DNA from: Variovorax sp. RA8
GTDB taxonomy: Bacteria; Pseudomonadota; Gammaproteobacteria; Burkholderiales; Burkholderiaceae_C
Reading direction: 5' to 3'
DNA: 64,000 nucleotides
NCBI RefSeq assembly: GCF_901827175.1
Contig: NZ_LR594662.1
Location: forward strand, 4,340,001-4,404,000
This document shows positions 9,530 through 19,203 of this stretch, piece after piece. The position numbers and the translations under genes are program-made. Under the pieces are notes generated by a model, which was not told the origin of the DNA, made no database searches, and saw only the letters and a program-made list of their open reading frames with translations. Each line of letters starts with the position of its first letter. Within the stretch, counting starts at the first letter, position 1.

Positions 9530-9552
9530 GAGCATGTCGTGGTCTCCCGTTC

Positions 9553-11085
9553 TCAGAGCGGAATGTTCCCGTGCTTGCGCCACGGGTTGTCGAGCTTCTT
9601 CTCGCGCAGCATGACCAGGCTGCGGCAGATGCGCTTGCGCGTCTCGCTGGGCAGGATCACGTCGTCGATGTAGCCGCGCGTGCCGGCCACATAGGGGTTT
9701 GCGAAGCGGGCCTTGTACTCGGCCTCGCGCGCGGCCAGCTTTTCAGGGTCGTTCTTGTCTTCGCGGAAGATGATCTCTACCGCGCCCTTGGCGCCCATCA
9801 CCGCGATCTCGGCACGCGGCCAGGCCAGGTTGACGTCGCCGCGCAGGTGCTTGGAGGACATCACGTCATAGGCACCGCCATAAGCCTTGCGCGTGATGAC
9901 CGTGATCTTGGGCACGGTGCACTCGGCATACGCGTAGAGCAGCTTGGCGCCATGCTTGATGATGCCGCCGTATTCCTGGCTGGTGCCGGGCATGAAGCCG
10001 GGCACGTCGACGAAAGTGACGACCGGGATGTTGAATGCATCGCAGAAGCGCACGAAGCGCGCCGCCTTGATCGAGGACTTGATGTCCAGGCAGCCGGCCA
10101 GCACCAGCGGCTGGTTGGCGACGATGCCCACGCTCTGTCCGTCCATGCGTGCGAACCCGATCACGATGTTCTTCGCATAGTCGGGCTGCAGTTCGAAGAA
10201 CTCGCCGTCGTCGACCACCTTCGCAATCGCCTCCTTCATGTCATAGGGCTTGTTCGGGTTGTCGGGCACCAGGGTGTCGAGCGACAGGTCGGCGCGATCG
10301 GCCGGATCGCCGCTGGGCCGCACGGGCGGCTTCTCGCGGTTGTTGAGCGGCAGGTAGTTGTAGAGGCGGCGCAGCATCATCAGCGCCTCCACGTCGTTCG
10401 AAAAGGCCATGTCGGCCACGCCGCTCTTGGTGGTGTGCGTGGTGGCACCGCCCAGTTCCTCGGCCGTGACGTCCTCGTGCGTCACCGTCTTCACCACCTC
10501 CGGCCCGGTGACGAACATATAGGAGCTGTCGCGCACCATGAAGATGAAATCGGTCATGGCCGGCGAGTACACGGCGCCGCCGGCGCATGGCCCCATGATC
10601 ATGCTGATCTGCGGCACCACGCCGGAAGCCATCACATTGCGCTGGAACACCTCGGCGTAACCGCCGAGCGAGGCCACGCCTTCCTGGATGCGCGCGCCAC
10701 CGGAATCGTTGAGGCCGATGACCGGCGCGCCCACCTTCATCGCCTGGTCCATCACCTTGCAGATCTTCTCGGCATGGGCTTCGCTGAGCGCGCCGCCGAA
10801 GACGGTGAAGTCCTGGCTGAAGACGAACACCAGCCGGCCGTTGATCATGCCGTAGCCGGTGACAACACCGTCGCCCGGAATCTTCGTTTCGGCCATGCCG
10901 AAGTCGCTGGACCGGTGCTCGACAAACATGTCCCATTCCTCGAAGGTGTTGTCGTCGAGCAGCAGCTCGACGCGCTCGCGCGCCGTCAGCTTGCCCTTGG
11001 CGTGCTGCGCGTCGATGCGCTTCTGGCCGCCGCCCAGCCGCGCCTGGGCGCGCCGTTTTTCGAGTTGCTCGAGGATCTCTTTCAT
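9553..11085 (-). CDS. pccB: Propionyl-CoA carboxylase beta subunit (carboxyltransferase)
   Basis: Carboxyltransferase subunit of 510 residues that moves CO2 from biotin on PccA to propionyl-CoA, giving (S)-methylmalonyl-CoA. Recognisable elements: [20 protein letters not shown] start, the crotonase-fold N-half with [19 protein letters not shown] and [11 protein letters not shown], the oxyanion segment [13 protein letters not shown], and the C-half [20 protein letters not shown] with the family C-terminus [11 protein letters not shown]. The ATG at 11085 starts the conserved region. It lies 41 nt downstream of meaB and upstream of pccA in one transcription unit. Confidence 0.95.
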   Translation of the reverse strand: MKEILEQLEKRRAQARLGGGQKRIDAQHAKGKLTARERVELLLDDNTFEEWDMFVEHRSSDFGMAETKIPGDGVVTGYGMINGRLVFVFSQDFTVFGGALSEAHAEKICKVMDQAMKVGAPVIGLNDSGGARIQEGVASLGGYAEVFQRNVMASGVVPQISMIMGPCAGGAVYSPAMTDFIFMVRDSSYMFVTGPEVVKTVTHEDVTAEELGGATTHTTKSGVADMAFSNDVEALMMLRRLYNYLPLNNREKPPVRPSGDPADRADLSLDTLVPDNPNKPYDMKEAIAKVVDDGEFFELQPDYAKNIVIGFARMDGQSVGIVANQPLVLAGCLDIKSSIKAARFVRFCDAFNIPVVTFVDVPGFMPGTSQEYGGIIKHGAKLLYAYAECTVPKITVITRKAYGGAYDVMSSKHLRGDVNLAWPRAEIAVMGAKGAVEIIFREDKNDPEKLAAREAEYKARFANPYVAGTRGYIDDVILPSETRKRICRSLVMLREKKLDNPWRKHGNIPL

Positions 11086-11126
11086 GGTCCAGTTCCGGAA
11101 GTGGTGTTGATGTGTTCTTCGAGTGG

Positions 11127-12170
11127 TTAGGCCGAACCCGCCTGCGCCGCGAGCAGGTTGCGTGCCGCGGTCGAGGCGGGCAGTGTGCCCGCCGCCACCT
11201 GGGCCAGCGTCTGCGGCAGCAGCTCGCGCACTTTCGGGTGCTGGCGGAAGGCCTGCTTGAGACCCGCGTCGATGCGCTCCCACATCCACGCAAGCGCCTG
11301 TTTCTCACGCCGCGCGGCGAGCTTCCCGGTGGCGGTCTGCAAGGTCTTGAACTGCAATACGGTGTCCCAGAAGGCGTCGACGCCGGTGCCCAGCAATGCG
11401 CTGGATTGAATCACCTTGGGCTGCCACTGGCGCAGCGCCGCGTCGGCGCCGTGCACGACGTGCGCATGCACCGGATTGCCGTGATGGCCGAAGAGCCGCA
11501 GCGCGGAGGTGATCTGGGCCTGCGCGCGCGTCGCCGCGTCGGGGTCGATGTCGGCCTTGTTGATGACCACCAGGTCCGCCAGCTCCATCACGCCCTTCTT
11601 GATCGCCTGCAGGTCGTCGCCGGCATTGGGCAGCTGCAGCAGCACGAACATGTCGGTCATGCCCGAAACCGCGGTCTCGCTCTGGCCGACGCCGACGGTC
11701 TCCACGATCACGATGTCGTAGCCGGCGGCCTCGCATACCAGCATGGCCTCGCGCGTCTTCTCGGCCACGCCGCCCAGCGTGCCGCTCGACGGGCTGGGGC
11801 GAATGTAGGCACGCTCGTGCACCGAGAGCCTTTCCATGCGCGTCTTGTCGCCGAGGATGGAGCCGCCGGAGACGGTGGACGACGGGTCGATGGTGAGGAC
11901 CGCCACTCGATGGCCACGATCGATCAGGTACAGGCCCAGGGTCTCGATGAAGGTGGACTTGCCGACGCCGGGTACGCCCGAGATGCCGAGGCGAAAGGAT
12001 TTTCCGGTGCGCGGCAGCAGCGCCGTCAACAGTTCATCGGCTTGCGCGCGATGATCGGCCCGCGTGGATTCGAGCAGCGTGATGGCCTTCGCGATGGCGC
12101 GGCGCTGTCCAGGGCCTTCGGCCTCGGCCAGCGCTTCGGCCGTCACCAGGCTTCGAGCCGCGGCACGCAT
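11127..12170 (-). CDS. meaB: Methylmalonyl-CoA mutase-associated G-protein chaperone MeaB/ArgK
   Basis: GTPase of 347 residues that protects and reactivates cobalamin-dependent methylmalonyl-CoA mutase by gating cofactor loading. Walker A is GVPGVGKST near residue 60, Walker B-type ETVGVGQSE follows, and the base-specificity motif is VINKADID. The ATG at 12170 lies 2 nt after the mutase stop codon, so the pair is almost certainly cotranscribed and stoichiometrically coupled. Older names for this family are LAO/AO transport ATPase or ArgK; context settles the mutase role. Confidence 0.94.
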   Translation of the reverse strand: MRAAARSLVTAEALAEAEGPGQRRAIAKAITLLESTRADHRAQADELLTALLPRTGKSFRLGISGVPGVGKSTFIETLGLYLIDRGHRVAVLTIDPSSTVSGGSILGDKTRMERLSVHERAYIRPSPSSGTLGGVAEKTREAMLVCEAAGYDIVIVETVGVGQSETAVSGMTDMFVLLQLPNAGDDLQAIKKGVMELADLVVINKADIDPDAATRAQAQITSALRLFGHHGNPVHAHVVHGADAALRQWQPKVIQSSALLGTGVDAFWDTVLQFKTLQTATGKLAARREKQALAWMWERIDAGLKQAFRQHPKVRELLPQTLAQVAAGTLPASTAARNLLAAQAGSA

Positions 12171-12172
12171 GC

Positions 12173-14335
12173 TCAAGCCGCGACCGCCGCGCGAATCTGC
12201 TCCAGCACGTCCTTCGCACTGGCGGGAATCGGCGTCCCCGGCCCGTAGATGCCCTTCACGCCGGCCTCGTACAGGAACTCGTAGTCCTGCCGCGGAATCA
12301 CCCCGCCCACGAAGACGATGATGTCGTCGGCGCCCTGCTTCTTCAGCTCCTCGATGATGGCCGGCACCAGCGTCTTGTGCCCCGCGGCCAGGGTACTGAC
12401 GCCCACCGCGTGCACGTCGTTCTCGATCGCCTGGCGCGCACATTCCTCGGGAGTCTGGAACAGTGGGCCCATGTCGACATCGAAGCCCAGGTCGGCGAAG
12501 GCCGTGGCGACGACCTTGGCGCCGCGATCGTGACCGTCCTGGCCCAGCTTGGAAATCATCACGCGCGGGCGCCGGCCCTGTTCCTCGGCGAAGCCGGCGA
12601 TCTCCTTCTGCAGCGCCTCCCACCCTTCGGCCGAGTCGTAGGCGGCGGCATAGACGCCCGTCACCTTCTGCGTGTCGGCGCGATGGCGGCCGTAGACCTT
12701 CTCCAGCGCATCGCTGATTTCACCCACCGTCGCGCGCAGGCGCACGGCCTCGACGCTCAGGGCCAGCAGATTGCCCTCGCCGCTCTCGGCGGCCGCGGTC
12801 ATCGCGTCGAGCGCAGCTTGCACCTTGGTGCCGTCGCGCTTCTCGCGCACGGCCTTGAGCCGCGCGATCTGGCTGTCGCGCACCTTGACGTTGTCGATCT
12901 GCAGAATGTCGTGCGTGTCCTCGCTCTGCAGCTTGTACTTGTTGACGCCCACGATCACGTCCTGCCCCGAATCGATGCGCGCTTGCTTGTCGGCCGCGGC
13001 CGCCTCGATCTTGAGCTTGGCCCAGCCGCTGTCCACGGCCTTGGTCATGCCTCCCATGGCCTCGACCTCCTCGATGATGGCCCAGGCCGCGTCTGCCATG
13101 TCCTGGGTGAGTTTTTCCATCATGTAGCTGCCGGCCCAGGGGTCGATCACGTTCGTGATGTGGGTCTCTTCCTGGATGATGAGCTGCGTGTTGCGCGCGA
13201 TGCGCGCGCTGAACTCGGTGGGCAGCGCGATCGCCTCGTCCAGCGCGTTGGTGTGCAGGCTCTGGGTGCCGCCGAAGACCGCGGCCATGGCTTCGATGGT
13301 GGTGCGCACCACGTTGTTGTACGGGTCCTGCTCGGTGAGGCTCCAGCCCGAGGTCTGGCAGTGGGTGCGCAGCATCAGGCTCTTGGGATTCTTGGGGTTG
13401 AACTCCTTCATGATGCGGCACCAGAGCAGGCGCGCCGCGCGCATCTTGGCGACCTCCAGGTAGAAGTTCATGCCGATCGCCCAGAAGAAGCTCAGCCGTC
13501 CGGCGAAGCCGTCGACGTCCAGCCCCTTGGCCAGCGCCGTCTTCACGTACTCCTTGCCATCCGCGAGCGTGAAGGCGAGCTCCAGCGCCTGGTTCGCGCC
13601 GGCCTCCTGCATGTGGTAGCCGCTGATGGAGATCGAGTTGAACTTCGGCATCTTCTCCGCGGTGTACGCAATGATGTCGCCGATGATCCGCATCGAGGGC
13701 TCGGGCGGGAAGATGTAGGTGTTGCGGACCATGAACTCCTTGAGGATGTCGTTCTGGATGGTCCCCGAGAGCTGGTCCTGCGCCACGCCCTGCTCCTCGG
13801 CCGCGACGATGTAGCCGGCCAGCACGGGCAGCACCGCGCCGTTCATCGTCATGGAGACGCTGACCTTGTCCAGCGGGATCTGGTCGAACAGGATCTTCAT
13901 GTCCTCCACGCTGTCGATGGCCACGCCGGCCTTCCCGACATCGCCGGTCACGCGCGGATGGTCGCTGTCGTAGCCGCGGTGCGTCGCCAGGTCGAAGGCC
14001 ACGCTCACGCCCTGCCCGCCGGCGGCCAGGGCCTTGCGATAGAAGGCGTTCGATTCCTCGGCGGTGGAGAAGCCAGCGTACTGCCTGATGGTCCAGGGGC
14101 GCACTGCGTACATGGTGGCTTGCGGGCCGCGCAGGTAGGGCTCGAAGCCGGGCAGCGTGTCCGTGTACTTCAGCCCCTTGAGATCGGCCGCGGTGTAGAG
14201 CGGCTTGACCCTGATGCCGTCGGGCGTGATCCAGTTCAGCGCCTGCACGTCGCCACCCGGGGCGGATTTGGCAGCAGCCTTGGCCCAGGCTTCGAGAGTC
14301 GCGGTTTGGAAGATCGGTTCGGGTTTGCTGCTCAT
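12173..14335 (-). CDS. scpA: Methylmalonyl-CoA mutase, single-chain
   Basis: Adenosylcobalamin-dependent isomerase of 720 residues converting (R)-methylmalonyl-CoA to succinyl-CoA. The large N-terminal TIM-barrel substrate domain has [27 protein letters not shown] and the [12 protein letters not shown] region. The C-terminal Rossmann-like B12 domain carries the base-off cobalamin motif DGHDRGAK around residue 600, with GG in VFVGGVIP. Because the catalytic and B12 domains are in one chain with no small-subunit gene, it is the homodimer type. It is the first gene of the minus-strand propionate operon and is divergent from the GntR regulator. Confidence 0.95.
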   Translation of the reverse strand: MSSKPEPIFQTATLEAWAKAAAKSAPGGDVQALNWITPDGIRVKPLYTAADLKGLKYTDTLPGFEPYLRGPQATMYAVRPWTIRQYAGFSTAEESNAFYRKALAAGGQGVSVAFDLATHRGYDSDHPRVTGDVGKAGVAIDSVEDMKILFDQIPLDKVSVSMTMNGAVLPVLAGYIVAAEEQGVAQDQLSGTIQNDILKEFMVRNTYIFPPEPSMRIIGDIIAYTAEKMPKFNSISISGYHMQEAGANQALELAFTLADGKEYVKTALAKGLDVDGFAGRLSFFWAIGMNFYLEVAKMRAARLLWCRIMKEFNPKNPKSLMLRTHCQTSGWSLTEQDPYNNVVRTTIEAMAAVFGGTQSLHTNALDEAIALPTEFSARIARNTQLIIQEETHITNVIDPWAGSYMMEKLTQDMADAAWAIIEEVEAMGGMTKAVDSGWAKLKIEAAAADKQARIDSGQDVIVGVNKYKLQSEDTHDILQIDNVKVRDSQIARLKAVREKRDGTKVQAALDAMTAAAESGEGNLLALSVEAVRLRATVGEISDALEKVYGRHRADTQKVTGVYAAAYDSAEGWEALQKEIAGFAEEQGRRPRVMISKLGQDGHDRGAKVVATAFADLGFDVDMGPLFQTPEECARQAIENDVHAVGVSTLAAGHKTLVPAIIEELKKQGADDIIVFVGGVIPRQDYEFLYEAGVKGIYGPGTPIPASAKDVLEQIRAAVAA

Positions 14336-14451
14336 GGCGCCGGCTTTGCGAGTGGAGGGAGGTGTCCGCGCAGGCGCGTGACGATTGGGTGCGAGTCTAA
14401 CTCATCTGTAATTATTAATTCAAACGCCTGGCGTTGCGGTACATTTCGCGC

Positions 14452-15099
14452 ATGTCCGCCCTCACCCTGACCCCGCGTGCCCTCTACGAAGAGGTGGCGG
14501 AGCTGCTGCGCCAACGCATCTTCAACCGCGAGCTGGAGCCGGGCGGCTGGATCGACGAGCTCAAGCTGGCGGAGGAATACGGCATCAGCCGCACGCCGCT
14601 GCGCGAGGCGCTCAAGGTGCTGGCGGCCGAGGGTTTGGTGACGATGAAGGTGCGGCGCGGCGCCTACGTGACCGAGGTGTCGGAAAAGGACCTGTCAGAC
14701 GTCTATCACCTGCTCAGTCTGCTCGAGAGCGACGCGGTCGGCGTGGTTGCCGAGCGGGCCTCCAGCGCGCAGCTGGCCGAGCTGGAGACCCTGCATGCCG
14801 AGCTCGAAGCCGCCGCGGCGCCGGGCAAGGTGGACCGGGCCCACTTCTTCGCCATCAACGAACGATTCCACATGCGCATCCTTGCGATGGCCGACAACCG
14901 CTGGCGCGACCAGATGGTCGCCGACCTGCGAAAGGTGATGAAACTCAACCGCCACAACTCGCTGCTCAAGGCCGGCCGCATTGCGGAGTCGCTCGCGGAG
15001 CACCGGGCGATCATGGCCGCGATCAAGGCGCGCGACGGGGCCGGCGCCATGGCGCGCATGCAGGAGCACTTCCGCAGCGGCCTGGAAGCAGCGAACTGA
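14452..15099 (+). CDS. GntR-family (FadR/FCD) transcriptional regulator
   Basis: Regulator of 215 residues: N-terminal winged helix (ALYEEVAELLRQRI...YGISRTPLREALKVLAAEGLV) and C-terminal all-helical FCD ligand domain with metal-site residues in the pattern FFAINERFHMRIL and LAEHRAIMAAI. The ATG at 14452 is chosen over a TTG at 14434. It faces the mutase operon across 116 nt, so it probably controls propionyl-CoA metabolism in response to a small acid or CoA intermediate. The gap holds an AT-rich segment (TGTAATTATTAATT near 14406-14421), the best candidate for promoter and operator. Confidence 0.88.
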   Translation: MSALTLTPRALYEEVAELLRQRIFNRELEPGGWIDELKLAEEYGISRTPLREALKVLAAEGLVTMKVRRGAYVTEVSEKDLSDVYHLLSLLESDAVGVVAERASSAQLAELETLHAELEAAAAPGKVDRAHFFAINERFHMRILAMADNRWRDQMVADLRKVMKLNRHNSLLKAGRIAESLAEHRAIMAAIKARDGAGAMARMQEHFRSGLEAAN

Positions 15100-15105
15100 A
15101 CCCGC

Positions 15106-15900
15106 TCAGTCAGCGGGCGACGCCGTGCCGATATCGGCATTGATCCGCTGCAGGGTCTCCTGCAGTTTCGGCGCGATGCGCGCCACCATCGTCTCGCGCG
15201 GCAGCAGGTAGGCCGGCCCGCCGCAGCTGCAGGCGTAGCGCTCGCCGCGTGGTCCGCGCAGCGAGAAGCCCAGCGCATGGATGTGCGGGTGCCACTCGCC
15301 GAAGGAGCTGCAATAGCCCAGCCGCGCATGCTCCTCGAGTCCCGCCATGATGCGCGGCTCCAGCGCGGCCCAGTTCTCGCCGCTGGCAAGCCGGATCTGG
15401 TCCAGCAACTCGGCCTGCTCGCCCGACGGCAGGGCCGCGAGGTAGGCCCGCCCCGCAGCGGAGGTGGCGATGGTCATGCGTGAGCCGACGTCGATGCGCG
15501 AGCTGATCATGGCCGAGCGCGGACGCAGCGAATCGATGATCAGCATGTCCAGGTCGTCTCGCACGCCCATGTGCACACTGGCGCCGGCGAACTCGGCCAG
15601 CGCCAGCAGGTGCGGCCGGGCGACCCCGCGCAGATCGAAATGCCGGAGGTAGCGGTTGCTCATGTCCAGCAGTGCGGGGCCGAGGCTGAAGCGCTCGCTG
15701 TCAGGCGCCTGCCGCAGATAGCCGCTCGCGACGAGCGTCGCGGCCAGGCGAGAGACCGTCGGCTTCGGAATGCCGGTCGCATCGGCCAGCTCGCGGTTGC
15801 TCAACGGGCCGGCTGCGTCGCCGACCACCTTCAGCACGGCCAAGCCCCGCGCCAGCGCGCTGACTTCGGCCCCTCCTTGCTCAGCCATGGAATCCCGCAT
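15106..15900 (-). CDS. IclR-family transcriptional regulator
   Basis: Regulator of 264 residues with an N-terminal winged helix (LARGLAVLKVVGDAAGPLSNRELADATGIPKPTVSRL) and an IclR effector domain (GVRDDLDMLIIDSLRP; YCSSFGEWHPHIHALGFSLRG). I prefer the ATG at 15900 (MRDSMAEQGG); another ATG is at 15888. Longer in-frame starts would run through the operator and reach the divergent Bug gene. It is divergent from a Bug binding protein and a TfdA-type dioxygenase, its likely targets, and ends 7 nt from the convergent GntR gene. Confidence 0.9.
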   Translation of the reverse strand: MRDSMAEQGGAEVSALARGLAVLKVVGDAAGPLSNRELADATGIPKPTVSRLAATLVASGYLRQAPDSERFSLGPALLDMSNRYLRHFDLRGVARPHLLALAEFAGASVHMGVRDDLDMLIIDSLRPRSAMISSRIDVGSRMTIATSAAGRAYLAALPSGEQAELLDQIRLASGENWAALEPRIMAGLEEHARLGYCSSFGEWHPHIHALGFSLRGPRGERYACSCGGPAYLLPRETMVARIAPKLQETLQRINADIGTASPAD

Positions 15901-15904
15901 TTTA

Positions 15905-15968
15905 AAACAATGTTTCATATTTTCGTTGACTTGTGGGCTTGGGTCGATATTATTTCGAAACAATGTTC
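15905..15968. promoter_or_regulatory. Twin IclR-type operators in the divergent promoter
   Basis: AAACAATGTTT at 15905-15915 and GAAACAATGTTC at 15957-15968 share the ten-base core AAACAATGTT and are each a short dyad (AAAC-AAT-GTTT). They start about 53 bp apart, close to five helical turns. One abuts the IclR start codon; the other lies just before the Bug gene. This layout suits autorepression plus control of the divergent operon by looping. Confidence 0.7.
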
Positions 15969-15983
15969 CATTAAAACGCAATT

Positions 15984-16979
15984 ATGATGAGGCAACACCC
16001 GTTTACCACCAGCCGTCGCCAGGTCTTGCTTGCCGGCGCCACGATCGCAGTTGCCGGCCTGGGCAGCAGCTTCGCGGCCGCGGCCCAGGAGTTTCCCAAA
16101 GGCCCCGTCAAGATCATCATCCCGTTCGCGCCGGGCGGGCCGACCGACACGGTGGGCCGGCTCATCGCGCAGAAGCTGCAGGAAATCTGGGGCCAGCCGG
16201 TGATCATCGACTACAAGCCCGGCGCGGGGACCGCCATCGGCGTGGACTTCGTCGCCAAGGCACCACCCGACGGGCTGACCTTCGGCATGGTGAACTCCTC
16301 CTTCGCCGTGAACCCGTCGCTGCGCAAGAACCTGCCGTACGACACGGTGAAGGATCTCGCAGCCATCACGCAGATCGCGAACCTGCAGCTGGCGATGGTC
16401 GCCAAGCCCGACGCCCCCTTCAACACCGTGCCGGAGCTGATCGCCTATGCCAGGAAGAATCCCGGCAAGCTCACCTACGGCACGCCGGGTGCCGGCAGCA
16501 CCACCCACCTGGGCGCCGAGCTCCTGAAACGCGAGGCCGGCTTCGACATGCTCCACTCGCCCTTCAAGGGCAGCGCGCCGGCGCACACCGAGCTGATGGG
16601 CGGGCGCATCGACATCGTGGTCGATCCCTTCCTGTCGATCCTGCCCTACGTCAAGGCCGGCCGGATGAAGATGATTGCCACCCTCGGCGACAAGCGCGTG
16701 GCGGGCTTCAACTACCCGACGGTGGCCGAGACGCTCCCCGGCTTCAACGTCAACGCGCTGCTGGGATTCGTTGCGCCGCACGGAACGCCCAAGGCCGTCA
16801 TCCAGAAGATCCAGGCCGACACGGAGAAGGTGCTGCGCACCCCCGAGATCCGCAAGCGCATCGAGGAACAGGGCATGGAGGTGGTCGCCTCCAGGCCCGA
16901 GCAGTTCGAGGCCTTCGTCCAATCCGAGATGACGCGCTGGGCCCGCGTGATCAACGAAGCCGGCATCCAGGCCGAATAA
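15984..16979 (+). CDS. Bug-family (TctC) tripartite tricarboxylate-type binding protein
   Basis: Periplasmic solute receptor of 331 residues. The N-terminus has a twin-arginine-like signal (TTSRRQVLLAGATIAVAGLG) and cleavage around AAAAQEF. The mature protein begins with the Bug hallmark KIIIPFAPGGPTDTVGRLIAQ, followed by VVDPFLSILPYVKAGRMKMI in the middle. ATG codons occur at both 15984 and 15987. No TctA/TctB membrane genes are adjacent, as is common for Bug proteins in this group. The next gene, a 2-oxoglutarate dioxygenase, begins 20 nt later, so the ligand may be that enzyme's organic acid substrate. Confidence 0.9.
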   Translation: MMRQHPFTTSRRQVLLAGATIAVAGLGSSFAAAAQEFPKGPVKIIIPFAPGGPTDTVGRLIAQKLQEIWGQPVIIDYKPGAGTAIGVDFVAKAPPDGLTFGMVNSSFAVNPSLRKNLPYDTVKDLAAITQIANLQLAMVAKPDAPFNTVPELIAYARKNPGKLTYGTPGAGSTTHLGAELLKREAGFDMLHSPFKGSAPAHTELMGGRIDIVVDPFLSILPYVKAGRMKMIATLGDKRVAGFNYPTVAETLPGFNVNALLGFVAPHGTPKAVIQKIQADTEKVLRTPEIRKRIEEQGMEVVASRPEQFEAFVQSEMTRWARVINEAGIQAE

Positions 16980-16999
16980 CCCCGCTCCCGAGACCTCCC

Positions 17000-17878
17000 A
17001 TGTCCCTCCGACTCAAGCCACTGCATCCCCTGTTCGTTGCCGAAGCCAGCGGTATCGACATCGCGCGCCCGCTGTCCGACACCGAAGTTCGCCAGATCAA
17101 CGGCGCGATGAATGAATACGCCGTGCTGGTGTGGCGCGGCCAGCCCCTGACGGGCCAGCAGCAGATCGACTTCGCCAAGTCCTTCGGCCCGCTGGACCTG
17201 GGCCTCAAGAAGGTCTTCAAGCGCAATGAAAGGCTGGAGGACGAGCGCCTGATCGACATCTCCAACGTCGATGCCGAGGGCAACGTGGCGCGGCGCGACT
17301 CGCCCAAGAACCTCTCGAACTTCGCCAACCAGCTCTGGCACAGTGACAGCTCCTTCCAGGACCCGCGCGCCGCCTACTCGATGCTGCACGCCGTGGTACT
17401 GCCGAGCTGGGGCGGCAATACCGAGTTCGCCGACCTGCGCGCCGCCTACGACGCCCTGCCCGATCGCACCAAGGCCGAGGTCCAGGATCTGCGCGCCGAG
17501 CACTACGCGCTGCACACGCGCATCCTGCTGGGCGACGAGGCGTACACCGACGAGCAGAAGAAGGCGATCCCGCCCGCGGTCTGGCCGCTGGTCCAGACGC
17601 ACCCGGGCTCGGGGCGCAAGCTGCTCTTCGTCGGCGTGCATGCGCGGCAGATCATCGGCTGGCCCACGGCCGAGTCGCGCATGTACCTGCAGGACCTGCT
17701 GGAGCACGCGACCCAGCGCGAGTTCGTCTACCGCCATGAATGGCAGGTCGGCGACCTGGTGATGTGGGACAACCGCAGCACCCTGCACCGCGGCCGGCGC
17801 TACGACATCGCCGAGCGGCGCGAGCTGCGCCGCACCACCATCGAGGATGTGCCCGAGGCACGGCTCATGGCGGCCTGA
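17000..17878 (+). CDS. TfdA/TauD-family 2-oxoglutarate-dependent dioxygenase
   Basis: Non-haem Fe(II) oxygenase of 292 residues. The iron-binding facial triad is visible: HSD in NQLWHSDSSFQDP (His and Asp of HxD) and the distal His in RSTLHRGRRYD, with the 2-oxoglutarate-binding Arg about 11 residues later in the RRELRRTT region. Similarity in layout (FAKSFGPLDLG; YAVLVWRGQPLTGQQQ) is closest to 2,4-D dioxygenase-like proteins rather than taurine dioxygenase. The ATG at 17000 has no strong ribosome site. Being paired with a Bug protein and IclR regulator suggests oxidative cleavage of an imported ether or sulfonate acid, but the substrate is unknown. Confidence 0.9.
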   Translation: MSLRLKPLHPLFVAEASGIDIARPLSDTEVRQINGAMNEYAVLVWRGQPLTGQQQIDFAKSFGPLDLGLKKVFKRNERLEDERLIDISNVDAEGNVARRDSPKNLSNFANQLWHSDSSFQDPRAAYSMLHAVVLPSWGGNTEFADLRAAYDALPDRTKAEVQDLRAEHYALHTRILLGDEAYTDEQKKAIPPAVWPLVQTHPGSGRKLLFVGVHARQIIGWPTAESRMYLQDLLEHATQREFVYRHEWQVGDLVMWDNRSTLHRGRRYDIAERRELRRTTIEDVPEARLMAA

Positions 17879-17881
17879 GGC

Positions 17882-18865
17882 TCAGGCGGCGGCTGCCGCC
17901 GGCTCGTGCGCGATCGCCATCACCTCGTGCGGCGGCAGTGCCTTGAGCCGGTGGTCGCTCCAGACCTGGCGCCAGCGGCGGGCACCCGGCAGGCCGTTGC
18001 GAAGCCCCAGCATGTGGCGCGCGATGTTCGACCAGGGCGTGCCGTGCTCGGCTGCCTCGCGGGCCATGTAGTCGCACATCCTGCGCTCCACCTCCTCGCG
18101 CGTGAGTGCAAAGGACGGCTGCCGGTAGAAGACTTCGTCCCATTGCGCCAGCCACCACGGGTTGTGGTACGCCTCGCGCCCGATCATCACGCCGTCGAGC
18201 AGCCGCAGATGCGCCTGCATCTGCGCGTTGTCGTTGAAGCCGCCGTTGATCGAGATGGCGAGCTCGGGAAAGTCGTGCTTGAGCCGATGCACCAGCTCGT
18301 AGCGCAGCGGCGGCACCTCGCGGTTCTGCTTGGGCGACAGACCCTTCAGCCAGGCATTGCGCGCATGGACGATGAAGGTGCGGCAACCAGCCTCGCTCAC
18401 CATGCCGACGAAATCGCGCACGAATTCATAGGACTCGGTCTTGTCGATGCCGATGCGGTGCTTGACCGTGACCGGCACGCCCACCGCGTCGACCATGGCC
18501 TTCACGCAATCGGCCACGAGCTGCGGCTCGTTCATCAGGCAGGCCCCGAAGGCGCCGCGCTGCACGCGCTCGCTCGGGCATCCGCAGTTGAGATTGATCT
18601 CGTCGTAGCCCCAGTCCTCGCCGAGCTTCGCGCAATGCGCCAGCTCGGTCGCCTCGCTGCCGCCCAATTGGAGCGCGACCGGATGCTCCTCGGCGTCGAA
18701 GCGCAGATGGCGCGGCACGTCGCCATGCACCAGCGCCCCGGTCGTCACCATCTCGGTGTAGAGCAAGGCGCGGCGGGTCAGCAGCCGATGGAAGTAACGG
18801 CAGTGGCGGTCCGTCCAATCCATCATGGGCGCGACCGAGATGATCTTTTCCTTGTCGTTCAGCAA
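17882..18865 (-). CDS. dusA: tRNA-dihydrouridine(20/20a) synthase DusA
   Basis: FMN-dependent enzyme that reduces uridine 20/20a in the tRNA D-loop. Family markers: VAPMMDWTDRHCRYFHRLL at the N-terminus, PVALQLGGSEATELAHCA, the catalytic cysteine in NLNCGCPSERVQRGAFGACLM, and VKHRIGIDK and FIVHARNAWLKGLSPKQNR typical of DusA. There is no ATG before the conserved start: TTG at 18865 (LLNDKEKIISVAPMM) is most likely, with GTG at 18907 as alternative. It ends 4 nt from the convergent dioxygenase gene. A terminator-like hairpin lies just upstream. Confidence 0.93.
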   Translation of the reverse strand: MLNDKEKIISVAPMMDWTDRHCRYFHRLLTRRALLYTEMVTTGALVHGDVPRHLRFDAEEHPVALQLGGSEATELAHCAKLGEDWGYDEINLNCGCPSERVQRGAFGACLMNEPQLVADCVKAMVDAVGVPVTVKHRIGIDKTESYEFVRDFVGMVSEAGCRTFIVHARNAWLKGLSPKQNREVPPLRYELVHRLKHDFPELAISINGGFNDNAQMQAHLRLLDGVMIGREAYHNPWWLAQWDEVFYRQPSFALTREEVERRMCDYMAREAAEHGTPWSNIARHMLGLRNGLPGARRWRQVWSDHRLKALPPHEVMAIAHEPAAAAA

Positions 18866-18922
18866 ACCAGCATCACCGTCGAGCTTTGGCAGCCTATAGT
18901 TTCTCACGCAGGTCCGGCGGAC

Positions 18923-18950
18923 AAAAAAAAGAGCTCGCCGAAGCGAGCTC
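18923..18950 (-). terminator. Rho-independent terminator upstream of dusA
   Basis: On the minus strand GAGCTCGC-TTCG-GCGAGCTC is followed by eight T. This is a perfect 8-bp stem with a stable UUCG tetraloop. No recognised minus-strand gene precedes it: the interval up to the helicase start (18951-19203) holds no convincing ORF in either direction. It may end an unannotated small RNA or act as leader attenuator for dusA. Confidence 0.8.
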
Positions 18951-19203
18951 AATGATTGCCTTTGCAGCAATCCCCCAGAGAAACCATGGACGTAGTTTGC
19001 GCCGAATTCGCCAAGAAGCGCGTGAAGAAATAGACGGATCGCTGCGCAGAAGCTGATGCTTTATGACGGCGATGCCAGATCGCGTGTTTTTTGCGCAGCC
19101 GGCCCTCTGAACCACGGCCGCAACCATGCCCGTCGTGCCGCTTGACGCCCGCGCTGCAGGCCCAATATCCCAGGGATCGCAGACGTCGCCCCAGCCGCGT
19201 AAC

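Noticed and set aside
19126..19203. Longest helicase start at ATG 19126
   Set aside because: The added residues are unconserved and no ribosome site is present; start left as uncertain between 19204 and 19252.
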